Shown here piece by piece: positions 50,821 to 58,935 of a DNA stretch of 64,000 nucleotides. The number at the start of each line of letters is the position of its first letter. The first letter of the stretch is position 1. Below the pieces are notes generated by a model. The model was not told the origin of the DNA. It searched no databases and saw only the letters and a list, made by a program, of their open reading frames with translations. Origin of the DNA: Candidatus Flexifilum affinis (GTDB lineage Bacteria; Chloroflexota; Anaerolineae; Aggregatilineales; Phototrophicaceae). The stretch is taken from positions 62,001 through 126,000 of the forward strand of contig JADJPJ010000017.1 in the NCBI GenBank assembly GCA_016713325.1. The letters are read 5' to 3'. Position numbers and translations under genes: made by a program.

Positions 50821-51193
50821 CGGGCTGGAATTTACCATTCAGCCCAACGCGGTAGTGACCGCGGGGGAATTATTCGCGGTTCTTGTGCAGGTCATCGACC
50901 CGGTAACCGGCGATCCGCGCCCACTGGAGGATCTGGACGTTACGCTGATCCTGATCGACGATGCGACAGGGACGGTCGTGCCTGGCTATTCGTGGTCCGG
51001 GATCACCGGCATCAACGGCGCGGCGCTGATCGACGTCTCGATCAGCGATCCGGGCATCTACCGCTTACGCACCGACGTGGCGGGATACAGCGCCGTGGAC
51101 AGCGACGTTTTCGAGGTAGCCGGGATCAGCGGGATGGGTGGGGCATTCCTGCCACAGATGGATCTGAATGGGGAAGAGGGCGACGAGGCCTGA
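49991..51193 (+). CDS. Six-repeat beta-sandwich protein, part 3 (repeats 4 to 6 and C-terminal Ig-like domain)
   Basis: Final frame, from CLLGWRLNAPDGS through repeats 5 and 6 (50189-50820). A different domain of about 100 residues follows (FTIQPNAVVTAGELFAVLVQ, LEDLDVTLILIDDATG, DPGIYRLRTDVAGY) with Ig/Big-like features. The tail ends GAFLPQMDLNGEEGDEA. Exported; an adhesion or polymer-binding role is a guess from the architecture. A terminator follows. Confidence 0.75.
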   Translation, partial: HCLLGWRLNAPDGSVLFDVFLADRQETLTQTGTYTLTLRGNQVTSFGSYSFQILPVPTSESFTIAIGDTVSDGVPAAGAGNLELPGAQDIYSFNAIAGQEVIFDRLSGNAAQIGWRLNAPDGSVVFDAILVDRQVTLTQTGTYALTVRGNSPTGFGIYSFSLVSVSAVETFNISLGDIVSDGVPAAGAGNLEAPGAIDRYLFSASAGQWIYLDFLAGNNGLIGWRLEAPDGSTLFDSFLTDRLLQLDQTGVYTLILRGNTPDDFGTYSFALLAQDTFGLEFTIQPNAVVTAGELFAVLVQVIDPVTGDPRPLEDLDVTLILIDDATGTVVPGYSWSGITGINGAALIDVSISDPGIYRLRTDVAGYSAVDSDVFEVAGISGMGGAFLPQMDLNGEEGDEA

Positions 51194-51218
51194 GCCTGCC
51201 GCCGAGTTGAAGATCCAG

Positions 51219-51246
51219 GAGCCCGACCGACGTGTCGGGCTCTTTT
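51219..51246 (+). terminator. Intrinsic terminator after the beta-sandwich protein gene
   Basis: Perfect 9-bp stem GAGCCCGAC/GTCGGGCTC, 6-base loop, TTTT. Confidence 0.85.
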
Positions 51247-51249
51247 CGT

Positions 51250-51789
51250 TCAAGTCGTTGAAAGCCGCAGGATTGCCATCACGGTATCCTCGACGCTGAG
51301 GAGCGACGTGTCCAATACATGCCACCCCTCCTGCTTCAACTGCGGAAGCACCGCATCCAGCTGCGCGTAGACGGTACGAATGCCGTCGTCGATGTAGGCG
51401 CGGGCGGGGGTGTTGCCGGAGCGTCGCAGGTTGCGCTGGTGGGCCTCGTTCTGCGAGGGATAGAGAAGGACCAGGTGAACTTCGGGCTCGTTGAACAGCG
51501 TCCGATAGTCCGAGCGATGGTTGGGATCCACGAAGTCGTCAATGACTACGGCAAATCCGGCCTCACGATAGGTCAGCGCCATATGGCTCACGCTCGCTCG
51601 CGCCAGGGATAGCTGCTGGATCAGTTCATCGCTCCAGTCGGCGCTGGGAAGCCGTAACCCGGAGACGACCATCTCGCGAATGTTGTCTACCGGGATATGC
51701 AAGCTTTTCGCAAAGCGGGCGGCAAGCGCGCGGCTGGTCGTGCTCTTGCCGACGGCCGGTGGGCCAACCACCACGAAGATCGGCGTCAC
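51250..51789 (-). CDS. P-loop AAA-type small-molecule kinase-like protein
   Basis: 179 residues from GTG 51789, which overlaps the lycopene cyclase stop in GTGA; the longer upstream frame is shadow. N-terminal FVVVGPPAVGKSTTSRALA is Walker A. VVIDDFVDPNHRSDY contains the Walker-B-type acids, and HLVLLYPSQNEAHQRNLRR resembles the lid of chloramphenicol-phosphotransferase/AAA_33-type kinases. The substrate is unknown. Coupling to a carotenoid gene may be incidental. Confidence 0.8.
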   Translation of the reverse strand: MTPIFVVVGPPAVGKSTTSRALAARFAKSLHIPVDNIREMVVSGLRLPSADWSDELIQQLSLARASVSHMALTYREAGFAVVIDDFVDPNHRSDYRTLFNEPEVHLVLLYPSQNEAHQRNLRRSGNTPARAYIDDGIRTVYAQLDAVLPQLKQEGWHVLDTSLLSVEDTVMAILRLSTT

Positions 51790-52586
51790 GTGGCATCCGG
51801 AATGCGCAGCAACCGGCGCAGTGGACCGGGCACACGCTTCTGACTTTCCTTGGAGAGCACCAGGGTCATGCCCAGCGTGATCAGGGTGTTGGTCAGCAGG
51901 AAGAACAGGCCTTCTTCCAGGGGCAGCTTGCCGCCCAGGTCGACGTTGACCGTCTTCTCCGGGTTGATCGTCCAGGTGCCGGAGTCGATGGCCAGCGAGT
52001 CGGAGATGCCCAGGTAGAGGGTCGACGGGATGATGCCAAGCGCCACCAGACGGCGGTGCTGCCACAGGATGTCACCGCCGAACGCGACCTGGAAGATGAT
52101 CGGCAGGAGCGCCCAGGAGAGCACCAGACTCAGGTAGGTGCGTGACTTCGGTCCTCGGAACAGGTTCCACACCGCGCCCAGCCAGATCGCCCCCAGGGCA
52201 GCGGCCATACCCAGGCGGAAGCGCAGCGGGTTGACCGGTGGGCGTTCGTCGTGCGGCAGGTTGTTGGCCATGAACAGCACCCAGGCCCCGGTCAGCAGGG
52301 TTTGCAGGACGAAGAAGGTGTATTCCTCGATCGGTACATAGCCGAGCACCAGGCCGGTGACCAGTTTTCGGTCGTACCACCAGACCTTGGACGCTACCAG
52401 ATAATTGTCCCAGGGGGTGGTGTAGGCGACGGCCACGGCAACATGCCCGGCCACGGCTGCCAGCGGCGGGATGCCCTGGAGTGCCTCGGGCATTTTCTTG
52501 CCACGCCGGGCACCACGCCAGAGGATGAAGGTCAGCGCCGCCAACGGAATCAGTACAAAGCGGGCCAGGAAGCCGAAATAGCGCAT
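51786..52586 (-). CDS. Lycopene cyclase (fused CrtYc-CrtYd type)
   Basis: 266 residues with about seven TM helices. Two homologous halves correspond to the heterodimeric CrtYc/CrtYd cyclase: first half TTPWDNYLVASKVWWYD and VPIEEYTFFVLQTLL, second half TLYLGISDSLAIDSGTWTI and PLEEGLFFLLTNTLI. The paired PxEE motifs carry the acidic residues required for cyclisation. It turns lycopene (or a related acyclic carotene) into a cyclic carotenoid in the membrane. No other carotenoid genes are in the window. Confidence 0.9.
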   Translation of the reverse strand: MRYFGFLARFVLIPLAALTFILWRGARRGKKMPEALQGIPPLAAVAGHVAVAVAYTTPWDNYLVASKVWWYDRKLVTGLVLGYVPIEEYTFFVLQTLLTGAWVLFMANNLPHDERPPVNPLRFRLGMAAALGAIWLGAVWNLFRGPKSRTYLSLVLSWALLPIIFQVAFGGDILWQHRRLVALGIIPSTLYLGISDSLAIDSGTWTINPEKTVNVDLGGKLPLEEGLFFLLTNTLITLGMTLVLSKESQKRVPGPLRRLLRIPDAT

Positions 52587-52609
52587 CAGGCGTTACTCGT
52601 TTCTTGGAT

Positions 52610-53092
52610 TCAGCGGTCGGAGTTGTCGCTGTGATCGGTATAGTGTTCGCGGGTCTGCAGGAAGACGGCGCGCTTGGCGCCAGAGAGCGTGTAGTCGAAG
52701 CCGCAGCTCTTGAAGAAGGCATCCTGCGAAGTGATGGCCATGACCTCAAAAATGCGGTGCTCGCGCGCCCGTTCCACGCAGGCATCGACCAGCAGGCTGC
52801 CGACTCCCATGCCCTGCGCTTCCGGCGCGACGGCGACACTGCGTACTTCTGCCAGCTTGGGAGAGTAAATCTCCAGCGCCGCGCATCCGACGAGCTTGCC
52901 ATCGTCCATCACGGCGACGAAGAAGCCGGGCAACAGTTCGATCATCTCGTCGAGGGTGCGCGCCAGCAGAATGCCCTGATCCACGTAGTGGCGGATCAGA
53001 TCGGTGATCGCCGGGATGTCGGCTTCGACGGCACCCCGGACAGCGATATTGGGATTCGGGTGCTTCTCATGTTTCACGTGTTTCTTGCTCAT
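52610..53092 (-). CDS. GNAT acetyltransferase, ArgA-like (N-acetylglutamate-synthase type)
   Basis: 160 residues from ATG 53092 (MSKKHVKHEKHPNPNIAVR); the frame extends to 53167 inside the mannosyltransferase gene. GNAT core: DIPAITDLIRHYVDQGILL, VGCAALEIYSPKLAEVRSVA, then PEAQGMGVGSLLVDACV (CoA loop) and FEVMAITSQDAFFKSCGFDY. This pattern is that of short ArgA-type synthases making N-acetylglutamate for arginine biosynthesis. The start overlaps the preceding gene by 26 bases. Confidence 0.85.
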   Translation of the reverse strand: MSKKHVKHEKHPNPNIAVRGAVEADIPAITDLIRHYVDQGILLARTLDEMIELLPGFFVAVMDDGKLVGCAALEIYSPKLAEVRSVAVAPEAQGMGVGSLLVDACVERAREHRIFEVMAITSQDAFFKSCGFDYTLSGAKRAVFLQTREHYTDHSDNSDR

Positions 53093-54689
53093 GGGGATGT
53101 CGGGTGGATAAGCGTCGCCATATGAGGAAGGGACCAATCTGCGTGTCGCGCGTATAGTTGAATTCAAGCCAATTGCGCAATTCAGTATACTCCAGAAGTA
53201 GTGTATGTGAATCCTCCTGGCTCCCTGTGACCCATGGCAAATAATCAGCCTCTAATACGAGCACATAGGGCGGAGGGCGGCCCACAGGATTTCGACCGTC
53301 TGGTCGCGCCATTCCGGTGGGTACCAGCCGCCGCCAGTGGAACTGGAAGATGAAGCGGACGGCCGGGTTGAGACCGCTCAGATAGTATACCTCCGGCCGG
53401 AAGCCCCAGATGAACAGCGAATCGCCAGGAGCGACCCTTTCGCGCAGAAACTGAGCCATCTGCTCCGATTCGTGCGCGTAGACATCGCCGGCGACAAACT
53501 GTCGGTCATAGTCGATGCGATCGATCTGTCCGCTGAGGTAAGGCAGCGCTTTGCCCCAGGTCTCGGCAGTCGGCACCAGCAGGAGCAGGAGGGCGATCGC
53601 CGCGCTGATAGCCGTCCGTCGCCCCGGCGCGACGGCCGAAAGCAGGCCGATGAACCAGTCCAGGACGAAGGCCGAGAGGATCACCAGGGGCGGGAACATC
53701 GGCAGCCAGTGGTAGTCGTAACCCTTGAGCTGGATGAGCATGATGGCGAAGCCGGCCAGCATCCAGACGATCACCACCGCCCACAGGTCGCGAAAACGCC
53801 CGCGGCTCGTCCCCGCCTGGGGACGCCGCCGCAGATAGCCGACGATGGCGATGGCGGCCAGCAGCCACATGCCGGACCAGTGGATCAGCCGGGAGGCGAA
53901 GCCGTCGAGGAGGAGGTTGCCGTCACCCGATGCGCCCAGGGCCGTGTAACGGCTGGTCACGACCGCGCTCTTCCACAGCGCATCCCAGGCGCCGATGGCG
54001 ACCATAGTCAGGATGCCGCCGCCGCCGATCAGCAATCCACCCAGGGCGAAGCCAGCGACGTCGCGAAGGCGCATGCGCGGTGTGACCGCCCAGTAGGCGG
54101 CGATCACCGGCGCAAGGAACAGGACGAAGGGGTACTTGAACCACATGGCGGCGGCGGTCAGCGCCCCGGCAGCGAAGGCAAACCCCGCAGACGCTCGATC
54201 AGCCCGATCGCCGGCGGCGATGGCACAGACGATGGCCCAGGTCATAGGCAGCAGGGCGATGCCGTCATTCTGGGTCAGGGTCCAGAAGGTCTCGGTGAAG
54301 TAGAAGACGCCGAAGAGCAGAGCCGCCCACAGGCCGACGCCGGCGCTGGAGATCCGCCGGCCAATCAGGAAGAGCGCCAGCGCCACCGGCGGAAACAGCA
54401 GGAGGTCCATGACGCGCAGGGCTTCGCTGCTGCGCCCGAACGCCGCGATGGACGCCGCGGTGACGTAGAAGATGGCCGGCGGCTTGGGATTCCACAGGTC
54501 GACGTAGGGGGTTTTGCCGTCGAGGATGCCTCGCCCGATGGTGGCGAATTCGCCCTGGTCGCGGCCCAGCGGATAGAGGAGCACCGGCAGGGCGGCCAGC
54601 AGCACCGCCGCCACAAGGACTGCCAGGGTGACGAAGGCGCGAGCCGTCGGCTCGCCCGCTGGATTGTCCGCCGGATCCATCACAGCCAT
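53067..54689 (-). CDS. GT39-type polyprenol-phosphate-mannose glycosyltransferase-like membrane protein
   Basis: 540 residues with 11-12 TM helices. An early periplasmic loop holds YPLGRDQGEFATIGRGILDGK, with the acidic residue of GT-C enzymes, and PYVDLWNPKPPAIFY. Such proteins (PMT/ArnT-like) transfer sugars from lipid carriers at the outer face of the membrane. The C-terminal loop is globular (DSLFIWGFRPEVYYLSG, WVTGSQEDSHTLLLEY). Sugar and acceptor unknown. It overlaps the small upstream gene by ten bases. Confidence 0.85.
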   Translation of the reverse strand: MAVMDPADNPAGEPTARAFVTLAVLVAAVLLAALPVLLYPLGRDQGEFATIGRGILDGKTPYVDLWNPKPPAIFYVTAASIAAFGRSSEALRVMDLLLFPPVALALFLIGRRISSAGVGLWAALLFGVFYFTETFWTLTQNDGIALLPMTWAIVCAIAAGDRADRASAGFAFAAGALTAAAMWFKYPFVLFLAPVIAAYWAVTPRMRLRDVAGFALGGLLIGGGGILTMVAIGAWDALWKSAVVTSRYTALGASGDGNLLLDGFASRLIHWSGMWLLAAIAIVGYLRRRPQAGTSRGRFRDLWAVVIVWMLAGFAIMLIQLKGYDYHWLPMFPPLVILSAFVLDWFIGLLSAVAPGRRTAISAAIALLLLLVPTAETWGKALPYLSGQIDRIDYDRQFVAGDVYAHESEQMAQFLRERVAPGDSLFIWGFRPEVYYLSGLNPAVRFIFQFHWRRLVPTGMARPDGRNPVGRPPPYVLVLEADYLPWVTGSQEDSHTLLLEYTELRNWLEFNYTRDTQIGPFLIWRRLSTRHPHEQETRET

Positions 54690-54994
54690 CCGACGATGCG
54701 AGCCATGAGGAAGGCGATGCCCAGCGAGAGCAGCAGGAACACCCAGGCGATCAGCCGGCCGCTGTCCTGCGCGCCGGTGATCTCTCTTTGCTGCACGGTT
54801 ACTGTGCCGAGCAGGTCGACGTAGAAATCGACATTCACGCGGCCGCGCGTCAGCCGGGCCATGAAGTCGTGGCCGGTGACCATTTGCCAGCCGCTGTCCT
54901 CGTCGCGCCAGTCCGGGCCAAGGCGCTGGGCAATGGCCTCTTCCAGGATGACGCGGGCCTGTTCGCCGGAGATCGGTTCGATTTCTTCAGCCAT
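54680..54994 (-). CDS. Small tail-anchored protein of unknown function
   Basis: 104 residues from ATG 54994 (MAEEIEPISGEQAR); ATG at 55003 or 55030 is also possible. A soluble part (1-78) has ILEEAIAQRLGPDWRDEDSG and MARLTRGRVNVDFYVDLLGT. A C-terminal TM helix is at about 84-104 (AWVFLLLSLGIAFLMARIVG). It is translationally linked to the GT39-like gene by a ten-base overlap. I recognise no family. Confidence 0.7.
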   Translation of the reverse strand: MAEEIEPISGEQARVILEEAIAQRLGPDWRDEDSGWQMVTGHDFMARLTRGRVNVDFYVDLLGTVTVQQREITGAQDSGRLIAWVFLLLSLGIAFLMARIVGWL

Positions 54995-55077
54995 GAGGCC
55001 CATTCGCTCGGTTGACAGGATAGATCGCAATTAAACCACGCCGCCGGGGTCGCGCCAATGATCGATTGCCCGCCGGC

Positions 55078-55422
55078 TCAGTCGCCGCTCTGGCGGAGCA
55101 GGATCAGCAGCATCTTCATGGGCGTGCGGGCCAGCACGCTGTGCGTCAGGCGGGCCGCCATGTGCATCCAGGCGCCGGCTTTCAGCTCGAATTTGTCGTC
55201 GCCGAGGCCGACCTGGGCCTCGCCCGACAGAATGTGGATGACGGCCGGTGTGGCGGCGCTGTGGTCGGAAAGGGCCTGACCGGCATCAAAGGAGAACAGG
55301 GAGATGTTGACCTGATCGTCTTTGTGCAGGGTGCGGCTGATGATGCTGTCTGGCGGCGCGTCGGCGAGCAGATCCAGCAGGTTTTCGTGCAGAAGATAGG
55401 GTAATGCGGGTTGAGCGGACAC
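55078..55422 (-). CDS. Cupin-domain protein
   Basis: 114 residues from GTG 55422, chosen because TGGAGG lies eight bases upstream; TTG 55440 is less likely. Single cupin barrel: NISLFSFDAGQALSDHSAAT, then HILSGEAQVGLGDDKFELKAG and AWMHMAARLTHSVLA. The first motif has His and Ser in place of the usual HxH, so metal binding may be weakened. Often linked to sugar or stress metabolism; substrate unknown. Confidence 0.82.
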   Translation of the reverse strand: MSAQPALPYLLHENLLDLLADAPPDSIISRTLHKDDQVNISLFSFDAGQALSDHSAATPAVIHILSGEAQVGLGDDKFELKAGAWMHMAARLTHSVLARTPMKMLLILLRQSGD

Positions 55423-55542
55423 AGCATACCTCCATTTCAAAGTCGTAGAGAGGATCGCGAGTCCATCCTATCGTGAGTGCACCGGAATCCGTCTCAGCGC
55501 GTTGGGCGTTATCTCTTGACAGGCATGGTGTGGGGATGTCCG

Positions 55543-58500
55543 TCATTGAGTCGCTTGATCCAGCATGAGCCAGAACGCGCCGGCTCCACCGCTGTAGGTG
55601 CTGACCTCAATGCGATACACCCCATCTTCAGGCAGCAATACTTCGAGATACGGGTTCAACCCAGTGTAGTCGTCGTTGGAGGCGAGCGGGCTGTCTGAAT
55701 TTACCAGGAAGAGAGTCAGCATGGCGTCGAATTCGCTGGAGTCTACCTGGATCTGCACCCGTTCTCCAGCCTGTCCGCTGAAGCGGTAGCTCTGCGGGCT
55801 CCCTCCTTGAATTTGGCCCTGCACCACCTGCCCATAGCTCAGATCGCCGGGGGCGGCAAGCTGTTCCAGCGAAAGGGTGAACTTGCCTCCGGCATTGCTA
55901 TCGAAAGATGAGACCTCGACATGGTAGAGACCTTCCGCTGGAAGCGTTGCCGATAGCCGGGAATTCAGTTCCATGCCGCTGTCATCGTCCTCGGCCAGTA
56001 CATTATCTTGAAAGTCGAGAAGGCGTAGAAATGGATCGAATTCTTCCGACTCCAGATGGATCACGATGGCATCGCCTGCCGCGCCGGCAAATTGGTAGCT
56101 GCTGGGAACGCCGGCCTGGAGCCAACCGGGCTTTGTCTCTCCGTAGACGATCTGCGCGGGCGCGGGGGTGGGGCTGGGTGTGCTGGTTACGGTTGGCGCG
56201 AGGGTTGGGCTGGGTGGCAACGTGGGCCTCGGCGTGAACGATGGGGTGAGTGTCGGCAGGATCTCGATCGCTGAGAAGGGCCCACGAGCAGCCTCGATCG
56301 ACACCCGATGCAGCACGCCTGCCCGTTCAATGACCAGGGGAATGATCTCGCCAGGCGCCCTCAACAGCAGAGCGGGGAGGTAGGGTTCAGCGAGATACAG
56401 ATCGGATGTGCCCGCTACATCCACAAGCTGATCGCCGGCCTGGATACCAGCCGCTTCGGCGGATGAGCCCGCTTCGACGGTTGTCACCACGATGCGACCC
56501 GGCTCCGGAAGGTCCAGGGTGATCCCGCTGCTGCCTCGCTCGTATTGGACGGGAGCAGGTGGGGTAGCACTGACATCGCGACTCATATAGCGCAGCGTGA
56601 CGCGATAGGGCAGATAGTCGCCTGCCTCGGAGATCAGCATGATGAGCCGGTATTCGCCTGTTGTCGGCAGCACCACCAGGGGCAGGTGCCCGACCCCGGT
56701 TGACGTTGTCAGGATGGTGCTATCCGGCGCGATCAGCATCAAGGTGACAAGATGCGCCCGCGGGAACAGACTGATCAGCGAAGTCGCGCCGACGGCGGCC
56801 CCGGCCCGACCCTCAAACGACCATAGATGCGCGCGCACAGCGCTGTGGACGAATACGTTTTCGATGAGAATTTCCGTATCGAGCGCGTACTGCGACGGAT
56901 CAACTGCGTCGTCCGAGTTCCGGCTCTGCGCGATCTCCCGCAGTCGCTCCCGGTCGGCTCTGGCGCCGGCTTCGTCGTTCAATTCTGAGTCCAGCACATC
57001 TGCCCTGCGGGTCAGGGCGCGCTCATTGTCGGGATCGAGACTGAGTGCCTGCCCGTAGAAGTCGAGCGTGCGCCGGATTTCGGCATCGAAGAGACGCTGC
57101 GCCGCATCGAGGTCAGGTTCAAAGCCGCCCAGCGTGCGCAGGAAGTCATTGCGGGCGATCTCCAGGGTTGCATCGCCAAGGGCGACATAGGCATTGGCTG
57201 CCGACTCCCGGTTGCCAGCGGTTTCGCTCAACCGAATGGCTTGTTCCGCATCGCCGACCGCGTTAGTGTAAGACCCCATCCAGTAGTAGGTAAAAGCGCG
57301 CCCTGTATAGGCCTCGACGCTTGATGCATCAAGTGCTATCGCGCGGCTGAAATCACGGATGGCATCGTCGAAGCGATTGACGAAGGTATTGAATCGCCCG
57401 CGCCCAATCAGCGCGTTAAGCAGATCGGGATTCAGGTCCAATGCTCGGTTGAAATCAGCGTGCGCCTGCACATACATTGGATCGCTGCGATCGTCCGAGT
57501 CGCCCATATTGTAAAGGGCTGTACCGCGTAGGCTGAAGACCTGCGCTGACTGAGGGGCGATGACTGCGGCGCGGTTGAGGACTGTGGCCGCTGCGGAATA
57601 CTCGTCGTTGGCGAGATGCGCTTTCGCCTCAAGAAGCAACAGGTTCTCGGCTCCCCACGTCGCGGCTTGCGCATAGTCCAGAACCACCTCTGCGTCAGCG
57701 AAAGACTGGGCTGCCGCCTCGAAATCGCCTGCCAGAAAAGCCGCCTGACCAATAACGAAGGCGCGCGCATACTCGGCCGGCGCGCTCGGCCAACGGTGCT
57801 GCTCAAGCTGTAGGGTTTCCTGCGCGTCCTTACGCAGATGGACCAGGTAGGTATCCCCATCCTTCCACACCGCGATAGCCGCATCGTACAGTTCACTGAC
57901 CTGGCGCGCCTCGGCGTCGCTGCGTAGCGGGTGCCGCACACGCACCGCCCGGAGTCCCGCCCCATCCAGCGCGGTGGCGAGTTCGTCGGCGACTTCGGGT
58001 TCGCCTGGGAAATCCGCGATCACGACCAGCGTTTCGCCCTCGGTGGCCGGCTGCCCTTCCATCGGCGTCGGACTGGCTGTTGGCGTGAGGGTAGCCGTTG
58101 GCGTATGCGTGGGAGTGAGGGTTGGGGTATGAGTTGGTGTAGGGCTGGCAGGGAGGATTCCGACGGTATAGAGCACACGGTTGCGCTCCGGCTCTGGCAG
58201 TAGCCCGATCAAGGCGACCACTGCGGCGATGGAGCCAATGATGGCGAATAAGGCAAAGATCCCCTGCGTGGCCCGGCTGACCAAACGAAGTGGTCGCTTA
58301 TCAGGACCAGCAGACGCCGCCGACGGCTCGGGTTGAGCTTGAGCCTCCGCGAGCATGCTGCCGCGCTGTCGCAAAGAAATGTCGATGAAGACTTTGCGCT
58401 TCAGATCTTCAGGAGTCGTGAAGTACGTCGGGTTGCTGATGCGCTGACGGAATTTCAGTAGCGCCCCTAGGTGCGCTAGGTCAATCTGCTCGGAGCCGAC

Positions 58501-58803
58501 CGCGAACTCCGGGTCAAGAACATAGACGGCATGGGGAATGGCTTTTGCCTGTGCTGCCTCAAAGAGGTGTTCAAGCCGCGAGAGTTCGCCTACTGCCTGG
58601 ACATCGCCGTAGTCGTAGGCAACGATGGTTATCGCGAGCGCTGTCTCATCCAGTGCAGCCAACGCCGCTGGAGTCGGGGTATCGTCATCCGTTTGGGTGA
58701 CCAGATATCCGGCGCTCTCAAGAAATGCGGAGAGCTCCTTCAGATGGATTTCCAGACCACGCGGATTGACGTTGATGAAGACGCGCATGTCGGCCATGAT
58801 CAC
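55543..58803 (-). CDS. Large composite protein: DUF4062-like, TM, TPR, PDZ and two PPC domains
   Basis: 1,086 residues. N-terminal 1-150 (MRVFINVNPRGLEIHLKEL, SAGYLVTQTDDDT, AITIVAYDYGDV) resembles DUF4062, a TIR-like intracellular domain. A single TM helix is at about 185-207. A Thr/Pro linker (SPTPTHTPTLTPTHTP) leads to an extracytoplasmic region with six or more TPRs (about 340-620). A PDZ domain follows (about 750-840, IVVTTVEAGSSAEAAGIQAGD), then another Thr/Pro spacer. Two PPC beta-sandwiches end it (about 880-980 and 985-1086: DPFLRLLDFQDNVLAEDDDS; DAMLTLFLVNSDSPLASNDD). It may transmit an outside signal to the inside. The first Met codons 1 and 3/5 are alternative starts. Confidence 0.75.
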   Translation of the reverse strand: MIMADMRVFINVNPRGLEIHLKELSAFLESAGYLVTQTDDDTPTPAALAALDETALAITIVAYDYGDVQAVGELSRLEHLFEAAQAKAIPHAVYVLDPEFAVGSEQIDLAHLGALLKFRQRISNPTYFTTPEDLKRKVFIDISLRQRGSMLAEAQAQPEPSAASAGPDKRPLRLVSRATQGIFALFAIIGSIAAVVALIGLLPEPERNRVLYTVGILPASPTPTHTPTLTPTHTPTATLTPTASPTPMEGQPATEGETLVVIADFPGEPEVADELATALDGAGLRAVRVRHPLRSDAEARQVSELYDAAIAVWKDGDTYLVHLRKDAQETLQLEQHRWPSAPAEYARAFVIGQAAFLAGDFEAAAQSFADAEVVLDYAQAATWGAENLLLLEAKAHLANDEYSAAATVLNRAAVIAPQSAQVFSLRGTALYNMGDSDDRSDPMYVQAHADFNRALDLNPDLLNALIGRGRFNTFVNRFDDAIRDFSRAIALDASSVEAYTGRAFTYYWMGSYTNAVGDAEQAIRLSETAGNRESAANAYVALGDATLEIARNDFLRTLGGFEPDLDAAQRLFDAEIRRTLDFYGQALSLDPDNERALTRRADVLDSELNDEAGARADRERLREIAQSRNSDDAVDPSQYALDTEILIENVFVHSAVRAHLWSFEGRAGAAVGATSLISLFPRAHLVTLMLIAPDSTILTTSTGVGHLPLVVLPTTGEYRLIMLISEAGDYLPYRVTLRYMSRDVSATPPAPVQYERGSSGITLDLPEPGRIVVTTVEAGSSAEAAGIQAGDQLVDVAGTSDLYLAEPYLPALLLRAPGEIIPLVIERAGVLHRVSIEAARGPFSAIEILPTLTPSFTPRPTLPPSPTLAPTVTSTPSPTPAPAQIVYGETKPGWLQAGVPSSYQFAGAAGDAIVIHLESEEFDPFLRLLDFQDNVLAEDDDSGMELNSRLSATLPAEGLYHVEVSSFDSNAGGKFTLSLEQLAAPGDLSYGQVVQGQIQGGSPQSYRFSGQAGERVQIQVDSSEFDAMLTLFLVNSDSPLASNDDYTGLNPYLEVLLPEDGVYRIEVSTYSGGAGAFWLMLDQATQ

Positions 58804-58935
58804 TGTTCTGCCTCAGGATGTCGCTGCCCCAGCCATATCGAGGATAGCACGCGGCCATTCTGGCGATCATCTGCTATTTGACACAAGGATGCGGTGTCTA
58901 TTGGCCGTAATGAAGTGGGGTGAGAAGGAAGAGCT

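Noticed and set aside
51250..52065. 271-codon frame for the P-loop kinase
   Set aside because: The N-terminal 92 residues are antisense-frame shadow of the lycopene cyclase; GTG 51789 starts just before the Walker A strand.
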